From Mesorhizobium sp. (GTDB lineage Bacteria; Pseudomonadota; Alphaproteobacteria; Rhizobiales; Rhizobiaceae), in NCBI RefSeq assembly GCF_004963255.1, contig NZ_SUGA01000047.1, forward strand, positions 1-43,258: DNA of 43,258 bases, given 5' to 3'. Position numbers and translations under genes: made by a program. The notes under the pieces were generated by a model, which was given only the letters and a program-made list of their open reading frames with translations, did no database searches and was not told the origin of the DNA. This document shows positions 1-7,516 of the stretch, piece after piece (position 1 is the stretch's first letter; every line of letters begins with the position of its first letter).

Positions 1-49
1 CCTTCATTCCGGACCTACCGAATCACCAACTCAGTTCCGTGCAAAGCCC

Positions 50-206
50 TCCTTGCGGGAGAAGGTGGCCTCGCGAAGCGAGGTCGGATGAGGGGTGCTG
101 GAAGGAATGAGGCGGCGGCGATTTCAACCTTATCGCCAAGCTGGAACACCCCTCATCCGTCTCGGCGCTAGCGCGCCGATCCACCTTCTCCCGCAAGGGG
201 AGAAGG
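50..206. repeat. RIME-like imperfect inverted repeat
   Basis: Two related arms face each other. The left arm (about 50-99) carries gcgggagaaggtgg and ggatgaggggtg. The right arm (about 147-206) carries cacccctcatcc and ccaccttctcccgc. Between them lies a short unique spacer. This is the look of the short palindromic intergenic elements (RIME type) scattered through rhizobial genomes. The same gagaaggtg and gatgaggggt words recur at 1253-1362. The right arm supplies the last codons and the stop of the neighbouring AhpD-like gene. Confidence 0.75.
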
Positions 207-740
207 AGAAGGTCTGCGATACCTCTCCAGCTCAGGATCGAGATCGACCTTCACCGCATTGGTGAACACGCAGGTCGCCACCATGATGCCGGCGAAGGCG
301 GTGAGGTTGACCAGCAGCGTCTCGTGATAGCGCGCTTTGAGCGCTGCCCAGGTTTCGTCCGGAACGGCGTTCGCGTCGGCGGCGACCGCCTTGCCAAAAG
401 ACATCAGCAGCGCCTCATCCACGGTCGGCGCGACCGCTTCGGGATCGAGCCCGTTCTCGATCAGCGCCCGGCGAAAGAAGGTCACCGGGATTTCGGCACG
501 CATCGTCTCGGCGATCGCTTTCGAGAACAGCCAGATGGCGCGGTCGCCGAGCGCGGGCTTGAGAAGATCGCGCAGCGTGAACCATTCGGCGTAAATGCGG
601 TGCGCGGCGGGCGAATGCAGCAGGATGCGCTTCATGTTGGTCATCCGGCCGCGCAGCTTGAGCTCGCGGTCGTGCTCGCCGCGGATGTCGTCGGAGGCGG
701 TGGCATAGTCAATTGCGGAGAGATGCGCCATCGGCCTCAC
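168..740 (-). CDS. AhpD/carboxymuconolactone decarboxylase-like protein without CxxC
   Basis: The 190-residue product resembles the alkylhydroperoxidase (AhpD)/carboxymuconolactone decarboxylase family in its helical pattern and in the C-terminal stretch ending in NAVKVDLDPELERY. The CxxC redox motif that defines true AhpD is absent, so peroxidase activity is doubtful. The proposed start is a GTG whose last bases overlap the OsmC stop (GTGA), implying translational coupling; an ATG three codons later is an alternative. The last dozen codons (SPSPLAGEGGSAR) are read from a RIME-like repeat, so the native C-terminus was probably replaced by repeat insertion. Pairing with OsmC suggests an oxidative-stress or organic-peroxide context, which is inference. 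Confidence 0.7.
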   Translation of the reverse strand: MRPMAHLSAIDYATASDDIRGEHDRELKLRGRMTNMKRILLHSPAAHRIYAEWFTLRDLLKPALGDRAIWLFSKAIAETMRAEIPVTFFRRALIENGLDPEAVAPTVDEALLMSFGKAVAADANAVPDETWAALKARYHETLLVNLTAFAGIMVATCVFTNAVKVDLDPELERYRRPSPSPLAGEGGSAR

Positions 741-1159
741 CCGAGCGTGGCGTGAAGCGCCGGCGCGCCGCGCAGCGTGTTGGAGACGGTGCAGATGTCT
801 TCGGCGTCGGCCAGGATGCGCTCTTTGGTCGCCGCGTCGAGGTCGCCGGTGATCTCCAGTTTGACCGTGAATGTCTCGATGCGCGAAGGCTCATCCTTCG
901 CCTTGTCGCCACTCACATTCGCCCTCACCTCGCCGAGCCTGTCGGCGACGCCGAGGCGGGTCGCGGCGATGCGGGCGCTAAGCACCATGCAGGCGGCTAA
1001 AGAAGCATAGAGCAGGTCAAGCGGGCTGAAGCCGGGCGCGCTGACTTGCGTGACGACATCGACGGTGCCGCCGGTCGGGGTGGTTATCGTCGGCAGGCCG
1101 CCCAGCGGCAGGACGGCAAGCGCGCCGGCGCTGCGGGTTCTGATCTTGAGGTCCGCCAT
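737..1159 (-). CDS. OsmC family protein
   Basis: This 140-residue protein has the OsmC/Ohr layout. A first cysteine (Cys57) lies in LAACMVLSARI, on the central helix, and a second (Cys123) in DICTVSNTL near the C-terminus. In the family these two cysteines reduce organic hydroperoxides, using thiols or lipoylated proteins. The sequence is closer to the YhfA/OsmC branch than to classical Ohr. The chosen ATG has a GGAGA ribosome binding site a few bases upstream, and the longer reading frame upstream runs into repeat DNA. The stop overlaps the GTG start of the downstream AhpD-like gene, so the two form a coupled operon. A RIME-like repeat lies behind the promoter. Confidence 0.85.
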   Translation of the reverse strand: MADLKIRTRSAGALAVLPLGGLPTITTPTGGTVDVVTQVSAPGFSPLDLLYASLAACMVLSARIAATRLGVADRLGEVRANVSGDKAKDEPSRIETFTVKLEITGDLDAATKERILADAEDICTVSNTLRGAPALHATLG

Positions 1160-1252
1160 CGTGTCGTCTCCAGTTTGGCGGCTATTGATAGCGGACGGGG
1201 TTTGACGAGGACAACCTGCAATGTCAGCGCTGCCCCTCATTGTCCTGCCGGA

Positions 1253-1362
1253 CATTTCTCCCCTTATGGTGACGGGGAGAAAGGGCTTGTCGCGAGCGTC
1301 GCGTCCTCGCCTTCTCCCCGTTCACGGGGAGAAGGTGCCCGAAGGGCGGATGAGGGGTAAAG
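1253..1362. repeat. RIME-like palindromic repeat
   Basis: Nested inverted repeats are visible: tctcccc/ggggaga pairs at 1257-1284 and ccttctcccc/ggggagaagg at 1312-1336, followed by a gcggatgaggggt end shared with the repeat at 50-206. It lies between the OsmC promoter and the end of the phosphoesterase gene. Nothing protein-coding is supported here. Confidence 0.7.
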
Positions 1363-1387
1363 CGGTGCCAGGCAGTTAAACTTGGCG

Positions 1388-1446
1388 CCCTACGAAGGCC
1401 CCTCTCCGTCCGCTTCGCGGCTCCCCGCCTTTGGCGGGGCGAGGAA
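1388..1446. repeat. Half-copy of a palindromic repeat also at 14916-15048
   Basis: The words cctacgaaggcccc, ctctccgtccgcttcgcgg and cgcctttggcgggg occur in the same order as in the right arm of the large palindrome at 14981-15048. This copy is shorter and lacks the left arm. It lies immediately after the phosphoesterase stop and could act as a 3' stem for that gene. Confidence 0.65.
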
Positions 1447-1450
1447 AACG

Positions 1451-2983
1451 CTACTTCGTCAGATCCAGCGCCGCCGTCAGATCGCCCATCGGCGGCTGGT
1501 CGTTGTTGCGCAGCGCCTTGTCGCGGGCGACGATGCCTTGCAGCACCGGCAGGTCGTAGCGGTTGGTGATGAAGCGCAGGATCGAGGTGGTGTCGTACTG
1601 CGTGTGGTCGACCATGCCCATCTTCGCATAGGGCGAGATGATGAAGGCCGGGACGCGGTTGCCGGGACCCCAGCGATCGGCCTTGGGCGGCGCGACGTGA
1701 TCCCAGAAGCCGCCATTCTCGTCATAGGTGACGACCACCAGCATATGGGCCCATTGCGGGCTCTTCTCCAGATGCGAAACGATGTCGGCCAGATGCTGGT
1801 CGCCCGAGGTCACGTCGGCATAGCCGGCATGTTCGTTGAGGTTGCCCTGCGGCTTGTAGAAGGAGACCTGCGGCAGCTTGCCGTCGTCGATCGCCTTGAT
1901 GAACTCTTCGCCGCCGAGGCCGCCATCCTTGATGTGCTCGGCGCGCGCGGCTGTGCCCGGCGCATAGGCCGCGAAATAGTTGAAGGGCTGGTGGTGGAAC
2001 TGGAAGTTCGGCACCGGCGTCGCGTTCTTGCCGTCGAGCGCGGCCTGCCAGGCTCCTGAATACCAGGCCCAGGAAACGCCCTTGAGCGACAGGAGATCGC
2101 CGATGGTGATCTCGTGCTGCGGCGGCAGCGTGGTCGGCGCAGCCGGATCGGCGAGCGCCTTGTCGCCGCCCTCGGCCGGCTTGTTGGCGCTCGGCTGGTA
2201 TGGCGGCTGCATGGTGTTGACGGCATAGAAATCGGGCGTGATGGCGCCGTCATTGGCGAATTTCGGCACGCCGCCAAGCGCCGAGGCGGGCGAATTGTCG
2301 GCCGGCTTCAGCGTCACGCCATCCGGCTCGACCACCGCGATCTGGCCCTTCACCGGGCTGGTGTCGGCATTCGGATAATAAGGCACGCAGGCGCAAGCCA
2401 GCATGAAGTGGTTGAGGAAGGAGCCGCCGAAGGCGCCCTGGAAGAAATTGTCCGCCAGCACGTATTTCTTGGCGATCGCCCACATCGGCAGGTTGGAGCC
2501 GTCGTAGTGGCCCATCACCAGCGAGCCGGAATCGGCCCAGGCGACGAATTTGTCGTTCTTGCCGCCGTCGATCTGCATCTGCTCCTGGTAGAAGCGGTGC
2601 CAGAGATCATGCGTGACGACGTTGGTGCCCTCGTTGAAGCCCTTGGGATCGTCGATGGCGAATGTCGCATTGGCAAGATGCGCGCTCTGCGCTTCCGTCA
2701 CCGCCGGCGTCACGCCCTTGCCGGTCAGCCCGCCCCAGGCCGGCGGCAATTCGGAAAGCGGCGTGCCGTCACGGTCGAACTGGCGCGCCTGGCCGGGCGA
2801 CACATTCGCCAGGCCGTTGGCGCCGGGGAAGCCGCCATAGAGGTTATCGAAGCTGCGGTTCTCGGCGTAGATGACGACTACGGTGTCGATCTTGTCGTAG
2901 CCGGGAGGAGCCGCATGGGCAGCGGCAGAGAGCGATGCCAGCGCCGTGGTGGCGAGGCAAAGGGAGAGAAGGGACCGGGTCAT
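1451..2983 (-). CDS. Secreted phosphoesterase (acid phosphatase/phospholipase C family)
   Basis: The 510-residue product belongs to the phosphoesterase family (PF04185) that contains bacterial phospholipases C and AcpA-type acid phosphatases. A signal peptide of about 25 residues ends at AHAAPPGY, so the enzyme should be periplasmic or secreted. The metal-binding signature ENRSFDNLYG is at 41-50, and the family's late motif TYDENGGFWDHVAPP lies in the C-terminal third. The start was placed at MTRSLLSL because it begins the signal peptide; the 14 residues upstream look non-coding. The likely role is release of phosphate from organic phosphoesters. No phosphate transporter or Pho gene is adjacent, and the exact substrate cannot be read from sequence. 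Confidence 0.88.
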   Translation of the reverse strand: MTRSLLSLCLATTALASLSAAAHAAPPGYDKIDTVVVIYAENRSFDNLYGGFPGANGLANVSPGQARQFDRDGTPLSELPPAWGGLTGKGVTPAVTEAQSAHLANATFAIDDPKGFNEGTNVVTHDLWHRFYQEQMQIDGGKNDKFVAWADSGSLVMGHYDGSNLPMWAIAKKYVLADNFFQGAFGGSFLNHFMLACACVPYYPNADTSPVKGQIAVVEPDGVTLKPADNSPASALGGVPKFANDGAITPDFYAVNTMQPPYQPSANKPAEGGDKALADPAAPTTLPPQHEITIGDLLSLKGVSWAWYSGAWQAALDGKNATPVPNFQFHHQPFNYFAAYAPGTAARAEHIKDGGLGGEEFIKAIDDGKLPQVSFYKPQGNLNEHAGYADVTSGDQHLADIVSHLEKSPQWAHMLVVVTYDENGGFWDHVAPPKADRWGPGNRVPAFIISPYAKMGMVDHTQYDTTSILRFITNRYDLPVLQGIVARDKALRNNDQPPMGDLTAALDLTK

Positions 2984-3188
2984 TGAAGGATGCCTCGTGG
3001 CTGGGGAATGGCTGGAGGACGGCAATGCAGGAACGCAACTGCATCAATGCCCAGCTACTTCGACGCCTTGTCACCTTTGTGACAGTTCCGTCCCCGCCGG
3101 ACACGGTTTCGTGAGCGGGAAAGCCGGTCATCAATCCGTTGCACTCGATCCTTACCTCGCGAAGGAAACTTGGCGAAAGAAATCAAGG

Positions 3189-4454
3189 ATGTCGCCGAAG
3201 ACGATGGGATTGAGGAATCACGCGATCGCCCTTGTGGCGGCTTCGATCGTCGGCTTCACCGCGCCTGCCAGCACGGCTGAGCCGTCCAGCGTCCATCCCG
3301 GCCCGATGTCGCGCCAGGAAGCCTTCGCCCGCGCCGAAGCGCTGACGGCGCTCGGGCGGCGGATGTTCTTCGACCCTTCGCTGTCGGCTTCCGGCAAGCA
3401 GGCCTGCTCGTCCTGCCACGACCCCAACCACGCCTTCGGACCGGCCTCGGCCTCGCCGGTCGAGATGGGCGGAGCCAAGCTCGACCAGCCCGGCGTTCGC
3501 GCCGTGCCGTCGCTGCGCTATTTGCAGGCAGCGCCAGCCTTCACCGAGCATTTCTACGACTCCGAGGACGAAGGCGACGAGAGCATCGACAACGGCCCGA
3601 CCGGCGGCCTGACCTGGGATGGCCGCGCCGACCACGGCAAGGACCAGGCGAGGATCCCGCTGCTCTCGCCCTTCGAGATGGGCAACAAGGACGAGGCTGA
3701 GGTGGTCGCCAGCCTGCGCAAGGCGCCCTATGCCGACGCCTTCAAGGCCGCCTTCGGCGCCGATGTCTTCGACCATCCGCAGGACGCTTTCGACGCCGCG
3801 GTGGAAGCGCTCGGCACCTTCGAGCAGAGCAGCGCCGATTTCTATCCCTATTCAAGCCGCTACGACGGCTTCCTCGCCGGCAAGGCGCAGCTTTCGGCGC
3901 AGGAATTGCGCGGACGCATGCTGTTCGAGGACGAGGCGAAGGGCAATTGCGCGAGCTGCCATCTCAGCGAGCCCGCCAATGACGGCGAGCCGCCGCAATT
4001 CACGGACTACGGCCTGATCGCCATTGCCGTGCCGCGCAACCCGGCGATCCCCGCCAATGCCGATCCAGGCTATTTCGACTTTGGCCTGTGCGGCCCGCTT
4101 CGCACCGACTTCAAGGGCCGCGCCGAATATTGCGGCCTGTTCAAGACGCCGACACTGCGCAACGTGGCCTTGCGCAAAAGCTTCTTCCACAATGGTTATT
4201 TCCACACGCTGCGCGACGCGGTCGCCTTCTATTCCAGCCGCGACACCGATCCGGCGCGCTGGTACCCGAAGAATGCCGACGGCACGGTCGACAAATTCGA
4301 CGATCTGCCAAGAGCTTACTGGCCGAACCTCAACACCGACCCGCCGTTCAACGGCAGAAGGCCCGGCGACAAGCCGGCGCTGACCGATGCCGAGATCGAC
4401 GACATCGTGGCCTTCCTCGGCACGCTGACCGACGCCGACCAGGCGGGGCACTGA
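3189..4454 (+). CDS. Di-haem cytochrome c peroxidase (CcpA/MauG family)
   Basis: The 421-residue protein has a signal peptide (about residues 8-30) and two haem-c attachment motifs, CSSCH at 73-77 and CASCH at 254-258. This is the pattern of bacterial di-haem peroxidases and MauG-like enzymes. It would reduce hydrogen peroxide, or oxidise a protein or metal partner, in the periplasm. The spacing between haems, about 180 residues, is normal. The start ATG at 3189 follows a purine-rich GAAAGAAATCAAGG stretch; an ATG at 3204 is also possible. It is transcribed divergently from the phosphoesterase, with about 200 bp between them that must hold both promoters. Classical CcpA and MauG cannot be separated from sequence alone. 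Confidence 0.88.
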   Translation: MSPKTMGLRNHAIALVAASIVGFTAPASTAEPSSVHPGPMSRQEAFARAEALTALGRRMFFDPSLSASGKQACSSCHDPNHAFGPASASPVEMGGAKLDQPGVRAVPSLRYLQAAPAFTEHFYDSEDEGDESIDNGPTGGLTWDGRADHGKDQARIPLLSPFEMGNKDEAEVVASLRKAPYADAFKAAFGADVFDHPQDAFDAAVEALGTFEQSSADFYPYSSRYDGFLAGKAQLSAQELRGRMLFEDEAKGNCASCHLSEPANDGEPPQFTDYGLIAIAVPRNPAIPANADPGYFDFGLCGPLRTDFKGRAEYCGLFKTPTLRNVALRKSFFHNGYFHTLRDAVAFYSSRDTDPARWYPKNADGTVDKFDDLPRAYWPNLNTDPPFNGRRPGDKPALTDAEIDDIVAFLGTLTDADQAGH

Positions 4455-4523
4455 GGCTGGGGGCCAGTCAGAAAGGCGCGCCGCAAGATTGATTCAAGGC
4501 GGCGCGGGCTCGGTTGCCGCTTC

Positions 4524-5111
4524 TCATTGCGTGAGCGCGTAGCGGCTCACCACCATGCCGCAGGCATAGGACTTCGAGCCGAGGAGCGTCAGCCTGGCGA
4601 ACCCGCCTTGATCGAAGATGCGACGGCCTTTCCCCAGCGCCGCCGGATTGATGAAAAGCTGGAACTCGTCGACCAGGCCGGCGGCGATCAGCGCCGAGGC
4701 GAAGCCGGCGCCGCCGAACACGGCGATGTCGCCGCCTTCGCCCTGCTTCAGCGCATCCACCTCGCGCGGCAGGTCGCCGCTTACGACCCGCGTGCGCTCC
4801 CACCGCGACGCTGCAAGCTTGTCGCTCGCGACGACCTTCTCGGCCTCGACGATGCGCTGCGCGAAAGCATAGAAGCAATCCTTCGGATATTTCTTGGCCG
4901 CATTGCCCCAATGGGTAAGGTAGCCCTCCTCCGCCATCTTGCGGCTCAACAGGATGGTGCCGACGGTCGTGAAGACGGCATTGAAATCCTGCTTCAATTC
5001 CTCGTCCCAGTCGCTGTCGTCGCCCCATTCCCAAAGCTGCCAGCGACGATCCTCATCGGAACCGACAAAGCCGTCCACCGACATTTGCATCTGAAGGATC
5101 AGCTTCCTCAT
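4524..5111 (-). CDS. RibD C-terminal/dihydrofolate reductase-like protein
   Basis: This 195-residue protein begins MRKLILQMQMSVDGFVG, the typical opening of the RibD C-terminal/DHFR-like reductase family. It continues with the VVSGDLPREVDALKQ and DIAVFGGAGFASALI nucleotide-binding segments and ends with LTLLGSKSYACGMVVSRY. Members bind NADPH, but most stand-alone forms have no proven substrate. Of three in-frame ATGs, the one at 5111 has the GAGGAGA ribosome binding site at proper distance. It is transcribed divergently from an HxlR regulator over a 96-bp AT-rich gap, a common arrangement in which the regulator controls the reductase. It converges with the cytochrome c peroxidase gene. Confidence 0.85.
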   Translation of the reverse strand: MRKLILQMQMSVDGFVGSDEDRRWQLWEWGDDSDWDEELKQDFNAVFTTVGTILLSRKMAEEGYLTHWGNAAKKYPKDCFYAFAQRIVEAEKVVASDKLAASRWERTRVVSGDLPREVDALKQGEGGDIAVFGGAGFASALIAAGLVDEFQLFINPAALGKGRRIFDQGGFARLTLLGSKSYACGMVVSRYALTQ

Positions 5112-5177
5112 GCTCATTCTCCTCGCCAATGATTTACTTTTGGAATCGTTTGACGCAAAGCGGAAATGGTGTCAATA

Positions 5178-5191
5178 GTAAATTGATTTAC
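5178..5191. promoter_or_regulatory. Palindromic operator candidate for the HxlR regulator
   Basis: GTAAATTGATTTAC is a perfect palindrome (GTAAAT, TG, ATTTAC) about 16 bp before the HxlR start. A second ATTTAC half-site occurs at about 5131-5136, just upstream of the reductase start. HxlR proteins bind AT-rich inverted repeats in divergent promoters, so autoregulation and control of the reductase are plausible. Assignment to this regulator is inference. Confidence 0.5.
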
Positions 5192-5207
5192 AAATGGAAG
5201 CATATTG

Positions 5208-5624
5208 ATGGCGACCAAGGGACGGTCCGGCTGCCCGATCAGCCTCTCGCTCGAATTGCTCGGCGACCGCTGGACGCTGCTCATCATCCGCGACCTGGCT
5301 TTCGCCGGGAAACGGCATTTTCGCGAATTCCTGCAGTCCGACGAAGGCATCTCGTCGCGCACGCTGGCCGAGCGGCTGCAGACGCTGCAGGACGAAGGCA
5401 TCCTCACCCGCAGCGACGACCCCAGCCATGGCCTGAAGGCGATCTACCGGCTGACTGAGGCCGGCATCGACCTGTTGCCGGTGCTGGCGACGCTAGGCGC
5501 CTGGGGCAGCAAACACCGCAAGGCCGACGACAAACTCGCCCGGATCGCCAATGACATCGCGGCCAGCGGCGAGCCGGCGCTGGAGCGGATGAAAGAGACG
5601 CTCAGGGGGCAACATCTGGGATAG
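5208..5624 (+). CDS. HxlR family transcriptional regulator
   Basis: The 138-residue protein shows the winged-helix HxlR core: a conserved early cysteine in GCPISLSLELLGDRWTLLIIRDL, then FREFLQSDEGISSRTLAERLQTLQDEGIL and a wing ending YRLTEAG. HxlR regulators are small dimers, often sensing reactive electrophiles or oxidants through the N-terminal cysteine. The ATG at 5208 is used; the TTG directly before it is a possible but weaker start. Its gene is divergent from the RibD-like reductase and shares a 96-bp promoter gap with a perfect 14-bp palindrome, which supports local control. Confidence 0.9.
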   Translation: MATKGRSGCPISLSLELLGDRWTLLIIRDLAFAGKRHFREFLQSDEGISSRTLAERLQTLQDEGILTRSDDPSHGLKAIYRLTEAGIDLLPVLATLGAWGSKHRKADDKLARIANDIAASGEPALERMKETLRGQHLG

Positions 5625-5780
5625 CAAGGCGGAACACCGCGCTCCGCCGGCGACCTGTGTCCAAACGCTTGGGTCAGCGGGCGGCCTTGCGTGGCCAATG
5701 CGTCGAGGCAAATGCAACACCCGCATGCCGTCCGCCGATTTGTCTCGCATTTTCACAGTTGGCCATGAGCGTCGACGATC

Positions 5781-5996
5781 TTAGCCAGCCTGTCCGCTTT
5801 GCGGCGGCCCCCACGGCTCCTCGGCCGGTGGCTCCCCGGGAAGCCCCAATCGCAGCCGCTCCTCCTCGGCGAAGCTCTCGGCCTGTTCGTGAATATCGAA
5901 CATTTGCTGCGTCAGCCTGCCACCGTCGACGACGCGCACGATCCATTGGCCATTGACGGCTTTTACACGGACGCTGTCTGGCTCGCTTGTTATCAT
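5781..5996 (-). CDS. Small hypothetical protein (71 aa)
   Basis: The product, starting MITSEPDSVRVKAVNGQWIV, is not recognised. It has a short beta-rich N-terminal half, an acidic helix (QAESFAEEERLRLGL) and a proline-rich tail. The start at 5996 is supported by an AGGGGG ribosome binding site 8-9 bases upstream; the longer frame lacks one. A striking 22-bp palindrome lies 36-58 bp upstream and may be its operator. There is no signal peptide or membrane segment, so it is probably cytoplasmic. Confidence 0.6.
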   Translation of the reverse strand: MITSEPDSVRVKAVNGQWIVRVVDGGRLTQQMFDIHEQAESFAEEERLRLGLPGEPPAEEPWGPPQSGQAG

Positions 5997-6032
5997 ATCT
6001 ACGGCCCCCTGCCCTTCGGCCCAAGTATTTGG

Positions 6033-6054
6033 CCTAGATCGAATACGATCTAGG
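6033..6054. promoter_or_regulatory. 22-bp palindrome upstream of the 71-aa gene
   Basis: CCTAGATCG and CGATCTAGG are perfect 9-bp arms around the spacer AATA. There is no T-run on either side, so it is not a terminator. Its position just before the ribosome binding site of the small minus-strand gene suggests an operator for an unknown dimeric regulator. From 6055 to 6416 I see no gene; that stretch holds only a doubled CCTAGG word near 6330. Confidence 0.45.
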
Positions 6055-6416
6055 GCGGCTAGAGTTGCCGAAAAGCGGAGCTGGCCGACCTTTAGTGCAA
6101 GGCACTCGCCGATATTCAATAGATTTGTTAAATTCGACGGATAAAAACGAGTATGGCGCGCCTACGTCGCCTCATCCGAGCAAAGACTACATAAACTTGC
6201 GGAGGAATGGGCGGCCCGGCTGCCTTGGGGGGTGATACTGGGTTCGGCGGCCGGGCCTGACCGGAGTTTGCGAGGCCGCCGGCTACAGGAAAGGATGCGC
6301 TCGTGCCCATGCGAGGGCAAGAACGACCTAGGCCCTAGGACCAAAGCTGCAAGCGCAGGGGCCGAAGTGGACCAATCACAATCAGACTGGAAACCACCTG
6401 AAGCCGGCCGCGCGCG

Positions 6417-6563
6417 TCAAAAGCCGAAATAATGCCGGCCGACGAGATAGCCGAGCGCCGCGACCACCAGCGGAAACAGCGCCGGCGCCGCCCTGCTGAA
6501 CAGCGAGACACTTATCTCCTTGGCTGGAGCGCTGGGTTTGGCATTGCCGAGATTCTTGGTCAT
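6417..6563 (-). CDS. Small single-pass membrane protein (48 aa)
   Basis: This short frame begins MTKNLGNAKPSAPAKE and continues with a hydrophobic segment (residues 25-42, containing APALFPLVVAALGYLVG) before ending RHYFGF. A hydrophilic, lysine-containing head, one membrane span and a short basic tail are typical of small inner-membrane proteins. The ribosome binding site is weak (GCGAG). It lies in a gap otherwise free of genes, on the same strand as the 77-aa gene upstream of it. The function is unknown. Confidence 0.45.
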   Translation of the reverse strand: MTKNLGNAKPSAPAKEISVSLFSRAAPALFPLVVAALGYLVGRHYFGF

Positions 6564-6661
6564 AAGCTCGCTACCGGTTGGGGCTGGTTGCCGGCGGAGC
6601 CATTAAATTAGAAGTCGCTTATTAAGTTTCCGGCAAGCCCAACGCTACAATTCGCGGCAAT

Positions 6662-6895
6662 TTATTTCGATTGCTGGGTGCGCTCGGCAAGCGCGAAAGC
6701 CTGGAGGTTGCGCGATTTGCCGGGGTCATGGTCGGCATTGGCGATGATGGCGTGGAAGGCGGCGCGGGCGATGTCCTTCTTCCTGGCGTCGGGATGCTCC
6801 TTGCGCACCGCCTTGACCAGATCCTTCGGCGTCATGCTGGGGGTGACGAGGCGCATCAGCGTGTCGCCTATGGCCTGCAATTCACTGGCATCCAT
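6662..6895 (-). CDS. Small conserved-looking hypothetical protein (77 aa)
   Basis: The protein starts MDASELQAIGDTLMRLVTPS. It is helical and charged, with a basic middle (KDLVKAVRKEHPDARKKDIARAAF) and no signal peptide. The pattern of regularly spaced Lys/Arg and Ala suggests a small helical bundle, possibly nucleic-acid associated, but I do not recognise a family. The ATG at 6895 was preferred because the upstream extension is short and of poor composition. It may share transcription with the 48-aa membrane protein about 100 bp downstream. Confidence 0.6.
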   Translation of the reverse strand: MDASELQAIGDTLMRLVTPSMTPKDLVKAVRKEHPDARKKDIARAAFHAIIANADHDPGKSRNLQAFALAERTQQSK

Positions 6896-7046
6896 AACGA
6901 TGACCCTGTTTTGACGACATAAGCCTAGCATATAGGGGGGCGAGCGCGTCACTTTGTGATACGCGCCGGTCAAAATCGGAGTGGGCGATGGTCTCCATAC
7001 CTACGCCGTGGATGATCGGGATCCGAAATGGCCAAAGGCGAATTGA

Positions 7047-7511
7047 AGGGCGGCAAAGGCTGGTGACCTTGCCGCCTTCGGCGGACTTTTCCTGACCGCA
7101 TTCGCCGCCGCGACCATCCTGCCGCTGCAATCGGAAGCACTTCTGGTCGGCCTTCTCCTGGCCGGGACCCATTCGCCGGCCGCGCTGGTTCTGGTCGCGA
7201 CGATCGGCAACGTGCTTGGTTCGGTGGTCAACTGGCTGCTGGGGCGCGGCATTGATCGCTTCCGCGACCGCAAATGGTTTCCGGCAAAGCCTGCCGCGCT
7301 CGACCGCGCGGCGGCGCGCTATCACCGTTACGGACGATGGAGCCTGATGCTGAGCTGGGCTCCGTTTATCGGCGATCCGCTGACGGTGATGGCCGGCGTG
7401 CTGCGCGAGCCCCTATGGAGCTTTGCCGCCATCGTCACCGTCGCCAAGGGCGGCCGGTACCTGGCGGTGGCGGCCGCAACCCTTGGCCTCTGGTGGCCGC
7501 GCCTCCCCTGA
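7047..7511 (+). pseudogene. VTT-type (YqaA-like) membrane protein gene lacking a start
   Basis: From 7065 the frame reads DLAAFGGLFLTAFAAATILP, then a segment ending GNVLGSVVNWLLGRGIDRF and, later, PFIGDPLTVMAGVLREP. This is the hallmark order of YqaA-type VTT/SNARE-associated membrane proteins, complete to its C-terminus at 7511. The frame opens after a TGA at 7044-7046 and has no ATG, GTG or TTG before the GTG at 7212, which already lies past the first membrane segment. A GTG at 7063 sits in the wrong frame. A small deletion near 7063-7070 (for example loss of one copy of a doubled GACC) would explain this. It may be a true pseudogene, a frameshifted gene, or a sequencing error. Confidence 0.7.
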
Positions 7512-7516
7512 CGGCC

